A stretch of DNA of 64,000 nt, from the NCBI GenBank assembly GCA_964630775.1, contig CAZVYY010000024.1, positions 1-64,000 of the forward strand, written 5' to 3'. Shown here one piece after another: positions 45,132-54,025 of the stretch. The notes under the pieces were generated by a model, which saw only the letters and a list, made by a program, of their open reading frames with translations, had not been told where the DNA came from and did no database searches. Position numbers and translations under genes: made by a program. Source of the DNA: Anaeroglomus sp964630775 (lineage in GTDB: Bacteria; Planctomycetota; Phycisphaerae; Sedimentisphaerales; Anaerohalosphaeraceae). Position 1 is the stretch's first letter; every line of letters starts with the position of its first letter.

Positions 45132-45992
45132 CTATTTTCTCAGCCATTCAGCGGGCACCACATACTCGCCGCCCACGGTTTTTTTGTCGCCAAGCCAGAC
45201 AAACGCTTCCTCGGGGGATGTAAAATAGTGATATCGGGCAAAAATCGCTTTCCCCTCCGGGCCCGAAAGAAAATCAATGAACGATTGGGCCGCAACACGA
45301 TTCCGTGTAAATCTCGATACGGCTGCGGGGATATAGCCAACCCGCGGAACCTGCTCCTTAGCCAGTGGAATGGTTTCGATCCGATTCGGATCCCAGTACT
45401 CAAATACGCTCCATCCAATGACGGCATCAGCCTGCTTCAGCGATATTGCCGTAGCGGTTTTTTCGCAGGACGCAGTGTAGTTGGCAAGGTTTTTCTTGAA
45501 GGCCGCCTTCTCGTCAGGGCAGAATCCCTGCTCCAGAATTTCGACGGCATAGATGCCAACACATACGCCTTCCGGATTGGCGATAGCCACGCGCAGGCCC
45601 GGCCTGAGCAAATCCTTCAAGGTTCGAATGGCATGGGGATTACCCTTTTGCACATTAATGGCCGGCACCAGATAAACTATCACCTTTTCTGTCTCGGCAA
45701 TGACATCGCCTTCGCGTTTCGCCTTCTCCATATAATCGGAAGAACCCGGAAAATAAATGTCGCCGCATTTGGCAAGTTTCATCTGCGACAGCACATATCC
45801 GGAACCGCCGAATACCACATCAACTTGAACTCCGGTTTTTTGTTCATAGACCCTGGCTGCTTCTTCAGTAGGCGGTTTGGACGCGGCACCGGCATAGACT
45901 AAAAGCCGTTCGGATGCCTGAGCGGAAGAGGCAAATACCCCCACTGTCAGTCCATACATCACAGCCAGATAAATGTGTTTGTACGATTTCAT
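45132..45992 (-). CDS. modA: Molybdate/tungstate-binding periplasmic protein
   Basis: A 286-residue exported solute-binding protein (signal peptide about 1-26, ending AQASE). The mature part begins LLVYAGAASKPPTEEAARVYEQ and contains the oxyanion-pocket type residues VVFGGSGYVLSQM and FPGSSDYMEKA. AAAGGA lies about 8 bases upstream of the ATG. It is first of the modABC operon, transcribed toward nifV. The A/S-rich pocket suits molybdate or tungstate; the nif linkage favours molybdate. Confidence 0.9.
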   Translation of the reverse strand: MKSYKHIYLAVMYGLTVGVFASSAQASERLLVYAGAASKPPTEEAARVYEQKTGVQVDVVFGGSGYVLSQMKLAKCGDIYFPGSSDYMEKAKREGDVIAETEKVIVYLVPAINVQKGNPHAIRTLKDLLRPGLRVAIANPEGVCVGIYAVEILEQGFCPDEKAAFKKNLANYTASCEKTATAISLKQADAVIGWSVFEYWDPNRIETIPLAKEQVPRVGYIPAAVSRFTRNRVAAQSFIDFLSGPEGKAIFARYHYFTSPEEAFVWLGDKKTVGGEYVVPAEWLRK

Positions 45993-46503
45993 CTTTTGAT
46001 CCTTTCCTCAATTACACGATGCTCACTATTTTCCGTTTCGAGACGGCTGAAGATCGTTCAGCCGTCAGCTTCCATCAACCGCATTTCATCGCCGCTATAC
46101 GTTGGACATAACTACATTTTTGTCATATTGATTCCTAAATATTACAAAAATGCAGACCGCTTGAACATTCCTGCGTACCAATTACAGCAAGGTGCGGCAT
46201 AATAAACATCCGTTAGAAGAATATGCACATTCTGTGCCAGATGGATACACTGTGCCGCCCTTCAATGAAAAACCAAACAATCGACTCCGGCGAATATTCC
46301 CATTAAGGAGTATAACCCTGACGATGCCTGCAAAATTCACACAAATGGAAATATTGTCGATCGTCCAGGATATTGTATTTTCCCATAAACAGCATTCAAA
46401 AGACTTGCAAAAAATCAAAAATTGGTTAATAAAGAATCATTCGCTGCGACTGGAAACCTATCGCAGCACAATACGAGCTGTATGATCTATTGCGAAAGAG
46501 ATT
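45993..46503. other. Intergenic region upstream of modA
   Basis: This 511-base region lies between divergently transcribed modA and the amidotransferase gene. It contains interspersed repeat copy C. A frame from a GTG at 46192 to 46485 (97 codons) has no ribosome site and no recognisable domain. I found no ModE-like or sigma-54 site. Confidence 0.5.
46021..46112. repeat. Interspersed intergenic repeat, copy C
   Basis: TTTTCCGTTTCGAGACGGCT, then an AGCCGT arm, then CATTTCATCGCCGC parallels copy B (TTTCCCGTTTCGCCGCGGCT, AGCCGC, TTATCACCACGGCG). The stem bases differ between copies but remain paired. Confidence 0.6.
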
Positions 46504-47196
46504 ATGAAGATTCACTGCCTGACACACGTGCCGTTTGAAGACGCAGCCAACATCCAGACCTGGGCCGACAGCCGCGGGCACACGCTGCACTATACCCATC
46601 TTTACAATCACGAGTCCTTGCCGGACATAACAGATTTTGACTTCCTGGCCATCATGGGCGGGCCGATGAATATCTATGAGCACGATGCCTACCCCTGGCT
46701 GGAGATGGAAAAACAGTTCATCGGCCGGGCTGTCGAGGCTGGCAAGAAAGTCCTCGGCGTCTGCCTTGGCGGTCAACTGATTGCCGATGTCCTCGGCGGC
46801 AAAGTCACCAAAAATCAATCCCCGGAAATCGGCTGGCATCCAATCCAGCTAACCCCAGAAGCCAGACGATTACCCCTGCTTGCAGGATTCCCCGAAGAAC
46901 TCACCGTCTTCCACTGGCACGGCGACACCTTTGCCATTCCCCCGGGGGCCATTCATCTGGCCTCCAGTCAGGCGTGTTCGAATCAGGCCTTCCTCTATGG
47001 CTCCACCGTCCTGGGCCTGCAATTCCATCTGGAATATTCCGAAGACAGCATTCGAGCCATGCTCACGGATTGCCAAAACGAACTAATCCCATCCCCTTAC
47101 GTCCAATCCGCAGAGCAAATCCAGCAAAACCTGTCTGTGGTGCCGAAAGTTCAAAGCCATCTGAACCGGCTGCTGGATCAATTTATAATGATATAA
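46504..47196 (+). CDS. Class I glutamine amidotransferase (GMP-synthase-like domain protein)
   Basis: A 230-residue stand-alone class I glutaminase-fold protein. The catalytic triad is complete: Cys87 in LGVCLGGQ, His175 in LQFHLE and Glu177. MGGPMNIYEHD and EIGWHPIQLT are typical of the GuaA-like single-domain group. It would hydrolyse glutamine or a gamma-glutamyl bond; its acceptor or partner is unknown. No synthase gene is next to it. It is not obviously linked to the nif or mod genes. Confidence 0.85.
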   Translation: MKIHCLTHVPFEDAANIQTWADSRGHTLHYTHLYNHESLPDITDFDFLAIMGGPMNIYEHDAYPWLEMEKQFIGRAVEAGKKVLGVCLGGQLIADVLGGKVTKNQSPEIGWHPIQLTPEARRLPLLAGFPEELTVFHWHGDTFAIPPGAIHLASSQACSNQAFLYGSTVLGLQFHLEYSEDSIRAMLTDCQNELIPSPYVQSAEQIQQNLSVVPKVQSHLNRLLDQFIMI

Positions 47197-47730
47197 TCAG
47201 GGCCGCGCAGCCAATACCTGATTATTGACCTTGCGGGTCATAACGCGATGTTATGAACTTGTAAAAAAGCCCTTCTCTGTCGGGTTTCAGGTTCAGCAAG
47301 CCAAACCCCTCACCCCACATGGCAGCTCATTATATATACCTAACATACCCCTTACAAGGATATTTTATAAAAATCCGAGAAACTAATCTGCTCCGAATCC
47401 TGTCTGAATTCTCCCTTCGCAATATCCGAAGAGGTAAACCAGGGTGCCGTCCTTTTCCGGACAGGGACTCAACGATGGTGATATGCATAGTTCAAGCGGC
47501 CTGATTGGTGAGATATCACAAAGATAATTATAAATGTAATCTCTTGTCATTACTTGTCATACGAAAGAATTATACAAAATTTATTGAATTAATGGATTGA
47601 ATAGGTATATAATAAGACAATAGTGTTAAAGTAAGTTATTTCAGCATCCGATTTTAAAATAGAGGCTGTAAGGAGACAGCCGGAATCCCAATGGATTGAA
47701 TTACGCAGGATATCTTCGAGGAGAATGGTT
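47197..47730. other. Intergenic region before the LamG/propeller gene
   Basis: It has no credible gene. A perfect 7-bp hairpin (TCATAAC-GCGAT-GTTATGA, 47238-47256) lies just past the amidotransferase gene but has no T-run. A sigma-70-like promoter for the next gene is listed separately. The rest shows nothing I can name. Confidence 0.5.
47584..47613 (+). promoter_or_regulatory. Sigma-70-like promoter of the LamG/propeller gene
   Basis: TTGAAT, an 18-base spacer and a perfect TATAAT lie in an AT-rich stretch about 118 bases ahead of the start codon. Match quality is good for the -10 and moderate for the -35. Confidence 0.5.
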
Positions 47731-50481
47731 ATGTCAACCTGTAAAGTCTTCGGCCTGGCCCTGTCGTTACTGTTTCCCTGGACGTGTACATTCGGGGCGG
47801 ATTATGCACTGTTGTTCAACGGCTCTGATCAATATGTCAACTGCGGCCTGCTCCAGACGGCCCTGCAGCCGCAAAATGAAATCACCCTGGAAGCCTGGAT
47901 ACAGTGTCCGGAGTTTTCTAACGAACTGGGCGGTATTATTACCTGTCAAAGCGACAGCGACGGGACCGGAACCGGAATACAATTTGATAATCGCGTCAAT
48001 CCAGACGGCCAGACCGCCCTTCGCAGGCATATTCATTTTCAGATTGGTTATAACGGCTGGCATTCCGCCAATTCCAATGCGTATATCCCCGTCAGTCAAT
48101 GGATTCATATTGCCGTAACCCGCAAGGCCGGCGAGGACCCCAAATTCTATTACAATGGATTGCCTGTCGCAGGTACCGGCAATAGCTGGTCCGGCGGCAT
48201 CAATTATGTAGATCCCTGGTGCATCGGCAGGCAATATGACTTAAATCGCTTCTTTAAGGGGCTGATTGACGAAGTACGCATCTGGAATCGCGCCCTGACA
48301 CAGGCCGAGATTCAGGAAACCATGGTTACACCCTTAACCGGCACCGAAATCGGTCTTTCTGCGGCATGGAATCTGGACGAGGGCAGCGGGACCACCACAA
48401 CGGACAACAGCGGTCATACACATCAGGGAACGCTGGTCAATAATCCGCAATGGGTTCAGATCGATAAATTTGCCGGGGCCCGCCCGGATGCCCAGGTCAA
48501 AACAGATACAATGTTTACCTACAAAGGGGACAATATTTACTCGACCCTGACCGGCCAGACCGTTTCAGTCAAGACTCCCAAAGAATCGACGCAGATATTT
48601 GATGTCCGGATTGAAAATGATAATACACTGCCCGATAAATTAATCCTGACCGGTCCGGCAGGCTCAGGCTACTGGACGATTCAATATCAGACTCCAGGCG
48701 GTATGGATATTACCTCGGAAGTGACTTCTGGCGGGTATAAAACTCCGGTTCTTTACAGCGGAGGCTACTATGACCTGCGCGTTATCGTCACCTCGCTTGC
48801 GGGAATCCCTGCCGGGCAAAGTGTATCTGTCGATCTTGCCGCGGTGTCGTTTTCCAAACCGGACATTTCAGATGACGTGCGAATGGTTACGCAGGTTGCA
48901 GCCAATATGCAGATTCCAACACCCGGTTTTTATACCGAAGATGCGGATTTCGATCAGGGTGACTTGATCGGCCTGACATACGCCCCCCAGTCCGGACAGC
49001 TTGTGATTGCCGAACAGGGAAGCATACTGCCCTACATCTGGGTTCCCAACAGCAATGAGGCAACCGTTTCCAAAGTGGACACGATTACGGGCCGGGAACT
49101 GGGACGCTATCATACCGGCCCCGACAGCAGCGGCAATTGTTCCCGAACAACCGTGGATCTGCAGGGCAACTGCTGGGTTGCCAATCGCCAGACCAGCAGT
49201 GCCGTCAAAATCGGTCTGCTGGAGCGGGGGCATTACATCGACCGCAACGGCAACGGCGTCGCCGATACCAGCCGCGACCTGAATAACGACGGCGACATTA
49301 CCGGTGCCGAGATGCTGCCGTGGGGACAGGATGAATGCGTCCTCTGCGAGGTCATTCTTGTCGCAGGCAAGGAAGGAACCTATGTGCCCGGAACCTACGC
49401 CGGGGCTTATGCCAGTGATTACTGGACTCCCGGGCTTCGCGGCGTTGCCGTAGATGAAAACAACAATGTCTGGCTGGGCACTTACAATACGAAAAAATTC
49501 TATTATGTCCTGTCCAATGGAACCATTTCCAGAACCATCGACGTGTCCGGCGTCAATCACACCTCCTATGGAGCCGTGCTGGATTCACAGGGGATTTTAT
49601 GGTCTTCCGGCAACGACAAAAACCATGTTCTGTGGCTTGACTCGACCGATGACAGCTTCGGAATCATACCCCTGGGACATCATTGTTACGGCCTGGCCCT
49701 GAATCAGGAGGGAAAACTGTATATTTCAGGCTGGCAATCCAACAAGATAACGCTGATCGATACACAGACCAAAACCCTGCTGTGGACCCGGGATACCACC
49801 TATTCCATGAAAGGCGGCGCGGTTTCTGCGGATGGCGATGTCTGGTTTGCCAGCGAACCGTCGAATCTGGTGGTTCGATTTGATCCAAATGGAATTCAAA
49901 AAACAATCGTTCCCGTTGGAGCCAGCCCGACAGGCGTTGCCATCGACCAGCAGGGGAAAATCTGGGCCGTCGATAACGGAGACGAATATATTCACCGGAT
50001 CAATCCTGTATCCAATTCCGTTGAGATGTCCAAACGTCTCATCGGGACAAAACACTATGGATACAGCGATATGACCGGGATCATCTCGCAAACGGTAACC
50101 ACCCGAGTCGGCACATGGCGGCTGATTCATAACTCCCATTCGCCGCAGACTGACTGGGGCCGGATACTCTGGACGGCGGATGTTCCTCAGGGCAGCGGCA
50201 TGATTGTCGAGTGCCGAAGTTCCCAGAACCGAATCACCTGGTCACCCACTGAACTTGTCCAGAATGGCCTGCCCCTTGAAAATACTCCCGACGGGCAATA
50301 TCTGGAAGTGACGGTTACCATGCAGATGCCCGCCAACGGCAGGACGCCCACACTGTATGATATGACGATTGGCTATTTTCCCATCGGCGATTTTACACGG
50401 AATTCGAGGGTGGATCTGCAGGACTTTGCGATTTTCGCTCAGCATTGGCTTGAATGCGGGATGCCGGACTGCTCAGACTAA
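47731..50481 (+). CDS. Exported LamG and beta-propeller protein with dockerin-like C-terminus
   Basis: A 916-residue secreted protein. The start at 47731 is 7 bases after GAGGAG; an ATG at 47725 is too close to that site. Signal peptide about 1-23, LamG domain (about 24-210; WTPFx-type ending IDEVRIWNRALTQAEIQ), a linker of about 180 residues, then a repeated region (about 400-790) with blocks such as GVAVDENNNVWLGTY, GAVLDSQGILWSSG, GVAIDQQGKIWAVDNGD. These read like NHL or Vgb-type propeller blades. It ends with DFTRNSRVDLQDFAIFAQHWLE, the shared tag. No enzyme residues were recognised. It may be a surface-binding protein or a lyase of unknown substrate. Confidence 0.78.
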   Translation: MSTCKVFGLALSLLFPWTCTFGADYALLFNGSDQYVNCGLLQTALQPQNEITLEAWIQCPEFSNELGGIITCQSDSDGTGTGIQFDNRVNPDGQTALRRHIHFQIGYNGWHSANSNAYIPVSQWIHIAVTRKAGEDPKFYYNGLPVAGTGNSWSGGINYVDPWCIGRQYDLNRFFKGLIDEVRIWNRALTQAEIQETMVTPLTGTEIGLSAAWNLDEGSGTTTTDNSGHTHQGTLVNNPQWVQIDKFAGARPDAQVKTDTMFTYKGDNIYSTLTGQTVSVKTPKESTQIFDVRIENDNTLPDKLILTGPAGSGYWTIQYQTPGGMDITSEVTSGGYKTPVLYSGGYYDLRVIVTSLAGIPAGQSVSVDLAAVSFSKPDISDDVRMVTQVAANMQIPTPGFYTEDADFDQGDLIGLTYAPQSGQLVIAEQGSILPYIWVPNSNEATVSKVDTITGRELGRYHTGPDSSGNCSRTTVDLQGNCWVANRQTSSAVKIGLLERGHYIDRNGNGVADTSRDLNNDGDITGAEMLPWGQDECVLCEVILVAGKEGTYVPGTYAGAYASDYWTPGLRGVAVDENNNVWLGTYNTKKFYYVLSNGTISRTIDVSGVNHTSYGAVLDSQGILWSSGNDKNHVLWLDSTDDSFGIIPLGHHCYGLALNQEGKLYISGWQSNKITLIDTQTKTLLWTRDTTYSMKGGAVSADGDVWFASEPSNLVVRFDPNGIQKTIVPVGASPTGVAIDQQGKIWAVDNGDEYIHRINPVSNSVEMSKRLIGTKHYGYSDMTGIISQTVTTRVGTWRLIHNSHSPQTDWGRILWTADVPQGSGMIVECRSSQNRITWSPTELVQNGLPLENTPDGQYLEVTVTMQMPANGRTPTLYDMTIGYFPIGDFTRNSRVDLQDFAIFAQHWLECGMPDCSD

Positions 50482-50513
50482 ACGATTTCAGGACATCCTC
50501 AGACAAACCGCGG

Positions 50514-50547
50514 CGATAGTAGGAGGCCATACGGCCCCTTACTATCG
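50514..50547. terminator. Hairpin between convergent genes
   Basis: CGATAGTA and TACTATCG flank GGCC/GGCC in a nearly continuous stem with a four-base loop. It lies between the convergent ends of the LamG/propeller gene (50481) and the GH31 gene (50641). It could end transcription from both sides, but neither side has a clear T-run. Confidence 0.55.
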
Positions 50548-50640
50548 CGTCCAGAGGTCTGCCATAGATTCTATCCGCAATAGAATCGGCATTCTCTGCA
50601 ATTTCAGTGCGGCCAGGTATTCCAGGTGCGTTCTTTGTCG

Positions 50641-53553
50641 TTAGAATTTTACCATCACTGACTTGCCGGCGTAATTGACCGTCCTGATGTCAGCAGTTCC
50701 CGTTCCTATTCCGGCATTCTTGCCGGGGGCGGCAATCACAACATGAAGGATGCGTTGGGCAGTCATGCCGGGAAATGCCCCCTTGCGAGGACCGACCGTC
50801 AGCGTCCGGGCCGCATCATCCCAGACCATATCATACACGGCATATTGTCCTTTTTCGTAGTTATAGGTCTCGTTATCGTCTTCGTAGAGGGTGAATTTCG
50901 CATCGGCGCCCGGATAGATGCGAATTTCATACGGGGCGTCCGGTTTTTCGGTCGCATACTGCATCACAGGCCCCATGGGCAGAATGGACCCGGCGCGGAT
51001 ATACAGCGGCAGGATATTGAGCGGACATGCTTTTTCGACTGTTTTTCCGCCGGCAAGTTTTTCATTCGTCCAGAAATCATACCAATCGGCACCGGCGGGC
51101 AGATACGTTTTCACAACGTTATCCAATGCCGCCGCACCCTCATTTTGATTGCGAATATCACTGGGAATACGCCAGCCAAAACGGATAACACGTTCGCCGC
51201 CGCCCTGATAAAATTCCAGTTTCAGCGGCACCTGCTGTCCCTTGCTGAATGTGATTTTTGTGCTGCGATAGCGCGCAGCATTTTCCCGCCAATCCTCGAT
51301 GACTTTCCTGCCGTCCAGATAAAGACGGAATCCATCATCCCCTTCGACCCCGATTTCATATTCCCCATCCTGGGGCGCCAGCAGAAATCCTTCCCACCGT
51401 GCCGAGAAGTTGTTGAAACCGTCCAGGCCGCCGGGGGGATCGGCCAGCGGCGGTCCGGGCCAGTCATGATCCACAACCTTATCCACTCCTTTTCCCATGG
51501 GGGTGTCGAAGTTGACCCCGCCAAAATACTGCACAGCCAGACCGGCCTGGCCGTCCGGGGTCCGCATAAACTCCGTCGGAATAGTCGGAGCGGGAGTATT
51601 TCCCTTGCGATACATCGCTCGCGTAACCGGATGCACCAGGAAGGCCGGCCCAAACATAAAGGCATCACTGAGGTTGCGTACCTCGGCATCGTCCGGGAAA
51701 TCCATCGGCAGTGCACGCATCAGCGTATAGCCTTCGCTCGTGACCCTCCAGCTCTGGCTGTAAAGATACGGCATCAGGCGGTAGCGCAGATGGGTAATAT
51801 CCAGCAGGGCCTGATACACCTCCGGGTCCATTTCTTTAAAAATATAAGGCTCCCGTTCAATGTTGGTCCCGTGAATACGAAAGATCGGGTTGAAGGCGCC
51901 AAACTGAAACCATCGCAAAAAGAGTTCGCGATAGGCCGGATTTTGTTCGCCGCCGGGGAAGTTGTTGACAAAAAAACCGCCGATATCCTGGGTCCACCAG
52001 GGATTGCCGGCCATCGTTACATGAAGTCCGCTGGCCATTTGAGACTTCAGCGTATTCCAACTGGCCGAGGAATCCCCCGACCAGGATGCGGCGGCATAAC
52101 GCTGGGCCCCTGCCCAGGCGGAACGCGTCAGCGTAAACACTCGCTGGTTGTTGATGGCGCGCTGACCTTCGTAGGTCCCCTTCGTGGTCATCAGCGTATA
52201 GGGATTCAGGTAACGCGAGAAATCACCCATGGCGTTGATCCCCAGCCGTTTAATATCGCGGGCAACTTCGTTGGGATTCCAGCAGGCCGTGCCGACCTCG
52301 ACTTCAGTGCCGTCCATCCAGAGCGCATCCACCCCCTTGCTCAGGAGGCCGTTGTGGATGTGCTTAAAGTAGATTTCCCGCCCTTTTTCACTGAACGCGT
52401 CATAGATGCGGGCCTTTCGGGATATCCAGTGCAGCGGCTCAAATCGCAGTTGATACTCGTCCAGTTCACGGCCCAGCGGGGTATCATTGCCCACGGACGG
52501 CCAGATTGAGATCATCAGTTTCATATTCAGGTCATGTATGGCCTTTATCATGCCCTCCGGATCGGGATATCGCTGCGGATTCCAGATCATGCCGCTCCAG
52601 GTGCCGTCTTTATCGCTTCCCCAGTACTGCCAGTCCTGCACGATGTAGTCCAGCGGGAATTGCTCTTTGCGGAAAGTCCTGGCGACTTCGACAAGGCGGT
52701 CCTGGGTCGGATAGCGTTCCTTGCTCATAAACAGCCCCAGAGCCTGCTTGGGGTACATCGGAGCGCTGCCTGTCAAATTGCGGTAGCCGGAAATGACATC
52801 GTCCATCGTCTCGCCGGCAAAGAAATAGTAATCCACCCCGCCCGGGGCGCTCTCGGCCCACAAGGTGGCGCCGCCGGCATCGTCCTTGAACCGCATGATG
52901 GAATAGATGTCCCACATGATTCCGTAACGTTCGGAAGATACAATCATGGGAATCACAATCCCCATATTCGTTTGGATCAGCAGCAATTCCTGCCCGCGGC
53001 GGTTGATTTGGGTCGGAGCCGAATCGATGTAACCAAAGCCGTACCAGCCCTCATCGGGTTTCAAGGTAAACGTGTTCGACACTTCGTAGGTCGGCGCGCC
53101 GGAAATGTCAACCTGCTTAATCGTTGCGTGGTTTTCGGCACGCTCCCGGGTCAGCAGCCTGCCGCCGGCATCCATAAACAGCAGTGCCCCGGTTTTTTTG
53201 TCAGCCTTTATCTGAAGTTTCTCGGAGACGATCGCAACATGGTCTGCTGCATCCTGCACCTTGAACGCAACCGCGACCGGCTTGCCCACTACGGCGATAC
53301 TGGGATGTTCCCAGTAATTGCGGCCGAGATTTTCATTGACGCGAACGGTGGATGGCCCGTAGAAAATCACGTTTTTGACAATCCCGTTGACGTGCAGTTG
53401 AACACCGTTTTCCAGTGCGGCACAGAAAAAACCGTTCTCTTTCGAACGTTCTATCGCCTGCAAATGCCCGGACTTATCCAGACCGGAAACTCCCGCCTGC
53501 AGTATCACACCGGTGAAGAAAATCATCAAAACATGAAGAAAATGAATGTTCAT
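50641..53553 (-). CDS. GH31 alpha-xylosidase-type enzyme with PA14 insert
   Basis: A 970-residue exported GH31 enzyme (signal peptide about 1-22). The barrel has nucleophile Asp414 in ALWMDGTEVE and acid/base Asp494 in SWSGDSSASW. Beyond it a PA14 domain (about 670-795, with FLLAPQDGEYEIGVEGDDG) is placed before the C-terminal beta-sandwich that includes PLYIRAGSILPMGP. Domain order and the aspartate contexts resemble alpha-xylosidases acting on xyloglucan side chains, although some GH31 members are alpha-glucosidases. GGAGAG lies about 7 bases before the ATG. It stands alone on the minus strand, outside the main operon. Confidence 0.88.
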   Translation of the reverse strand: MNIHFLHVLMIFFTGVILQAGVSGLDKSGHLQAIERSKENGFFCAALENGVQLHVNGIVKNVIFYGPSTVRVNENLGRNYWEHPSIAVVGKPVAVAFKVQDAADHVAIVSEKLQIKADKKTGALLFMDAGGRLLTRERAENHATIKQVDISGAPTYEVSNTFTLKPDEGWYGFGYIDSAPTQINRRGQELLLIQTNMGIVIPMIVSSERYGIMWDIYSIMRFKDDAGGATLWAESAPGGVDYYFFAGETMDDVISGYRNLTGSAPMYPKQALGLFMSKERYPTQDRLVEVARTFRKEQFPLDYIVQDWQYWGSDKDGTWSGMIWNPQRYPDPEGMIKAIHDLNMKLMISIWPSVGNDTPLGRELDEYQLRFEPLHWISRKARIYDAFSEKGREIYFKHIHNGLLSKGVDALWMDGTEVEVGTACWNPNEVARDIKRLGINAMGDFSRYLNPYTLMTTKGTYEGQRAINNQRVFTLTRSAWAGAQRYAAASWSGDSSASWNTLKSQMASGLHVTMAGNPWWTQDIGGFFVNNFPGGEQNPAYRELFLRWFQFGAFNPIFRIHGTNIEREPYIFKEMDPEVYQALLDITHLRYRLMPYLYSQSWRVTSEGYTLMRALPMDFPDDAEVRNLSDAFMFGPAFLVHPVTRAMYRKGNTPAPTIPTEFMRTPDGQAGLAVQYFGGVNFDTPMGKGVDKVVDHDWPGPPLADPPGGLDGFNNFSARWEGFLLAPQDGEYEIGVEGDDGFRLYLDGRKVIEDWRENAARYRSTKITFSKGQQVPLKLEFYQGGGERVIRFGWRIPSDIRNQNEGAAALDNVVKTYLPAGADWYDFWTNEKLAGGKTVEKACPLNILPLYIRAGSILPMGPVMQYATEKPDAPYEIRIYPGADAKFTLYEDDNETYNYEKGQYAVYDMVWDDAARTLTVGPRKGAFPGMTAQRILHVVIAAPGKNAGIGTGTADIRTVNYAGKSVMVKF

Positions 53554-54025
53554 TGATACTCTCCATAATTACAATTATAGATTGTTGCATCGTTATTTAC
53601 ATCACAGCCGAGACATGCTCAGGTGCTGTATTTATATCCCTGCTTTCGAATATTCCGTAATTAGTGCTTATTTTCCCGCAAACTATGGCTGATTTTTGCA
53701 AAAAAGCATCTATATAAAGGGTAACCGGAAATGGAATAAGAACAAGTTTATTTTTCGCCAATACCTCTTTTTGAACAGCCATATCCCGTCGTGCTCTTTT
53801 TCAAGACCAACACCCGATATCACCAATAATGAACCTGCCCCGATGCTGCCTCACATTCATAAAAAAACTCTCACAGCCGGGATTCATCTGTTTTATGGAC
53901 CTTCTATGCCGGCTATACTTAATACGTATATTCTGCTGCGAGGATAGCCACAGAACGCATTGAAACGGACCATGGCCTCGCCTCATGCTGACAATATCAT
54001 CCGGAATCAGTTTAATGGGGGGGGA
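53554..54025. other. Intergenic region between GH5 and GH31 genes
   Basis: This 472-base AT-rich stretch is upstream of the GH31 gene and downstream of the GH5 gene. The GH5 stop codon lies inside a small G/C-run inverted repeat (GGGGGATTAATCCCCC), a weak terminator candidate. No gene, RNA or repeat copy was recognised. Confidence 0.45.

Noticed and set aside
46192..46485. 97-codon frame starting with GTG upstream of the amidotransferase gene
   Set aside because: It has no ribosome site and no known domain, and it lies close to repeat copy C. I cannot support it as a gene.
50743..52509. 588-codon plus-strand frame opposite GH31
   Set aside because: It is antisense to conserved catalytic GH31 sequence, with no recognisable domain or ribosome site.
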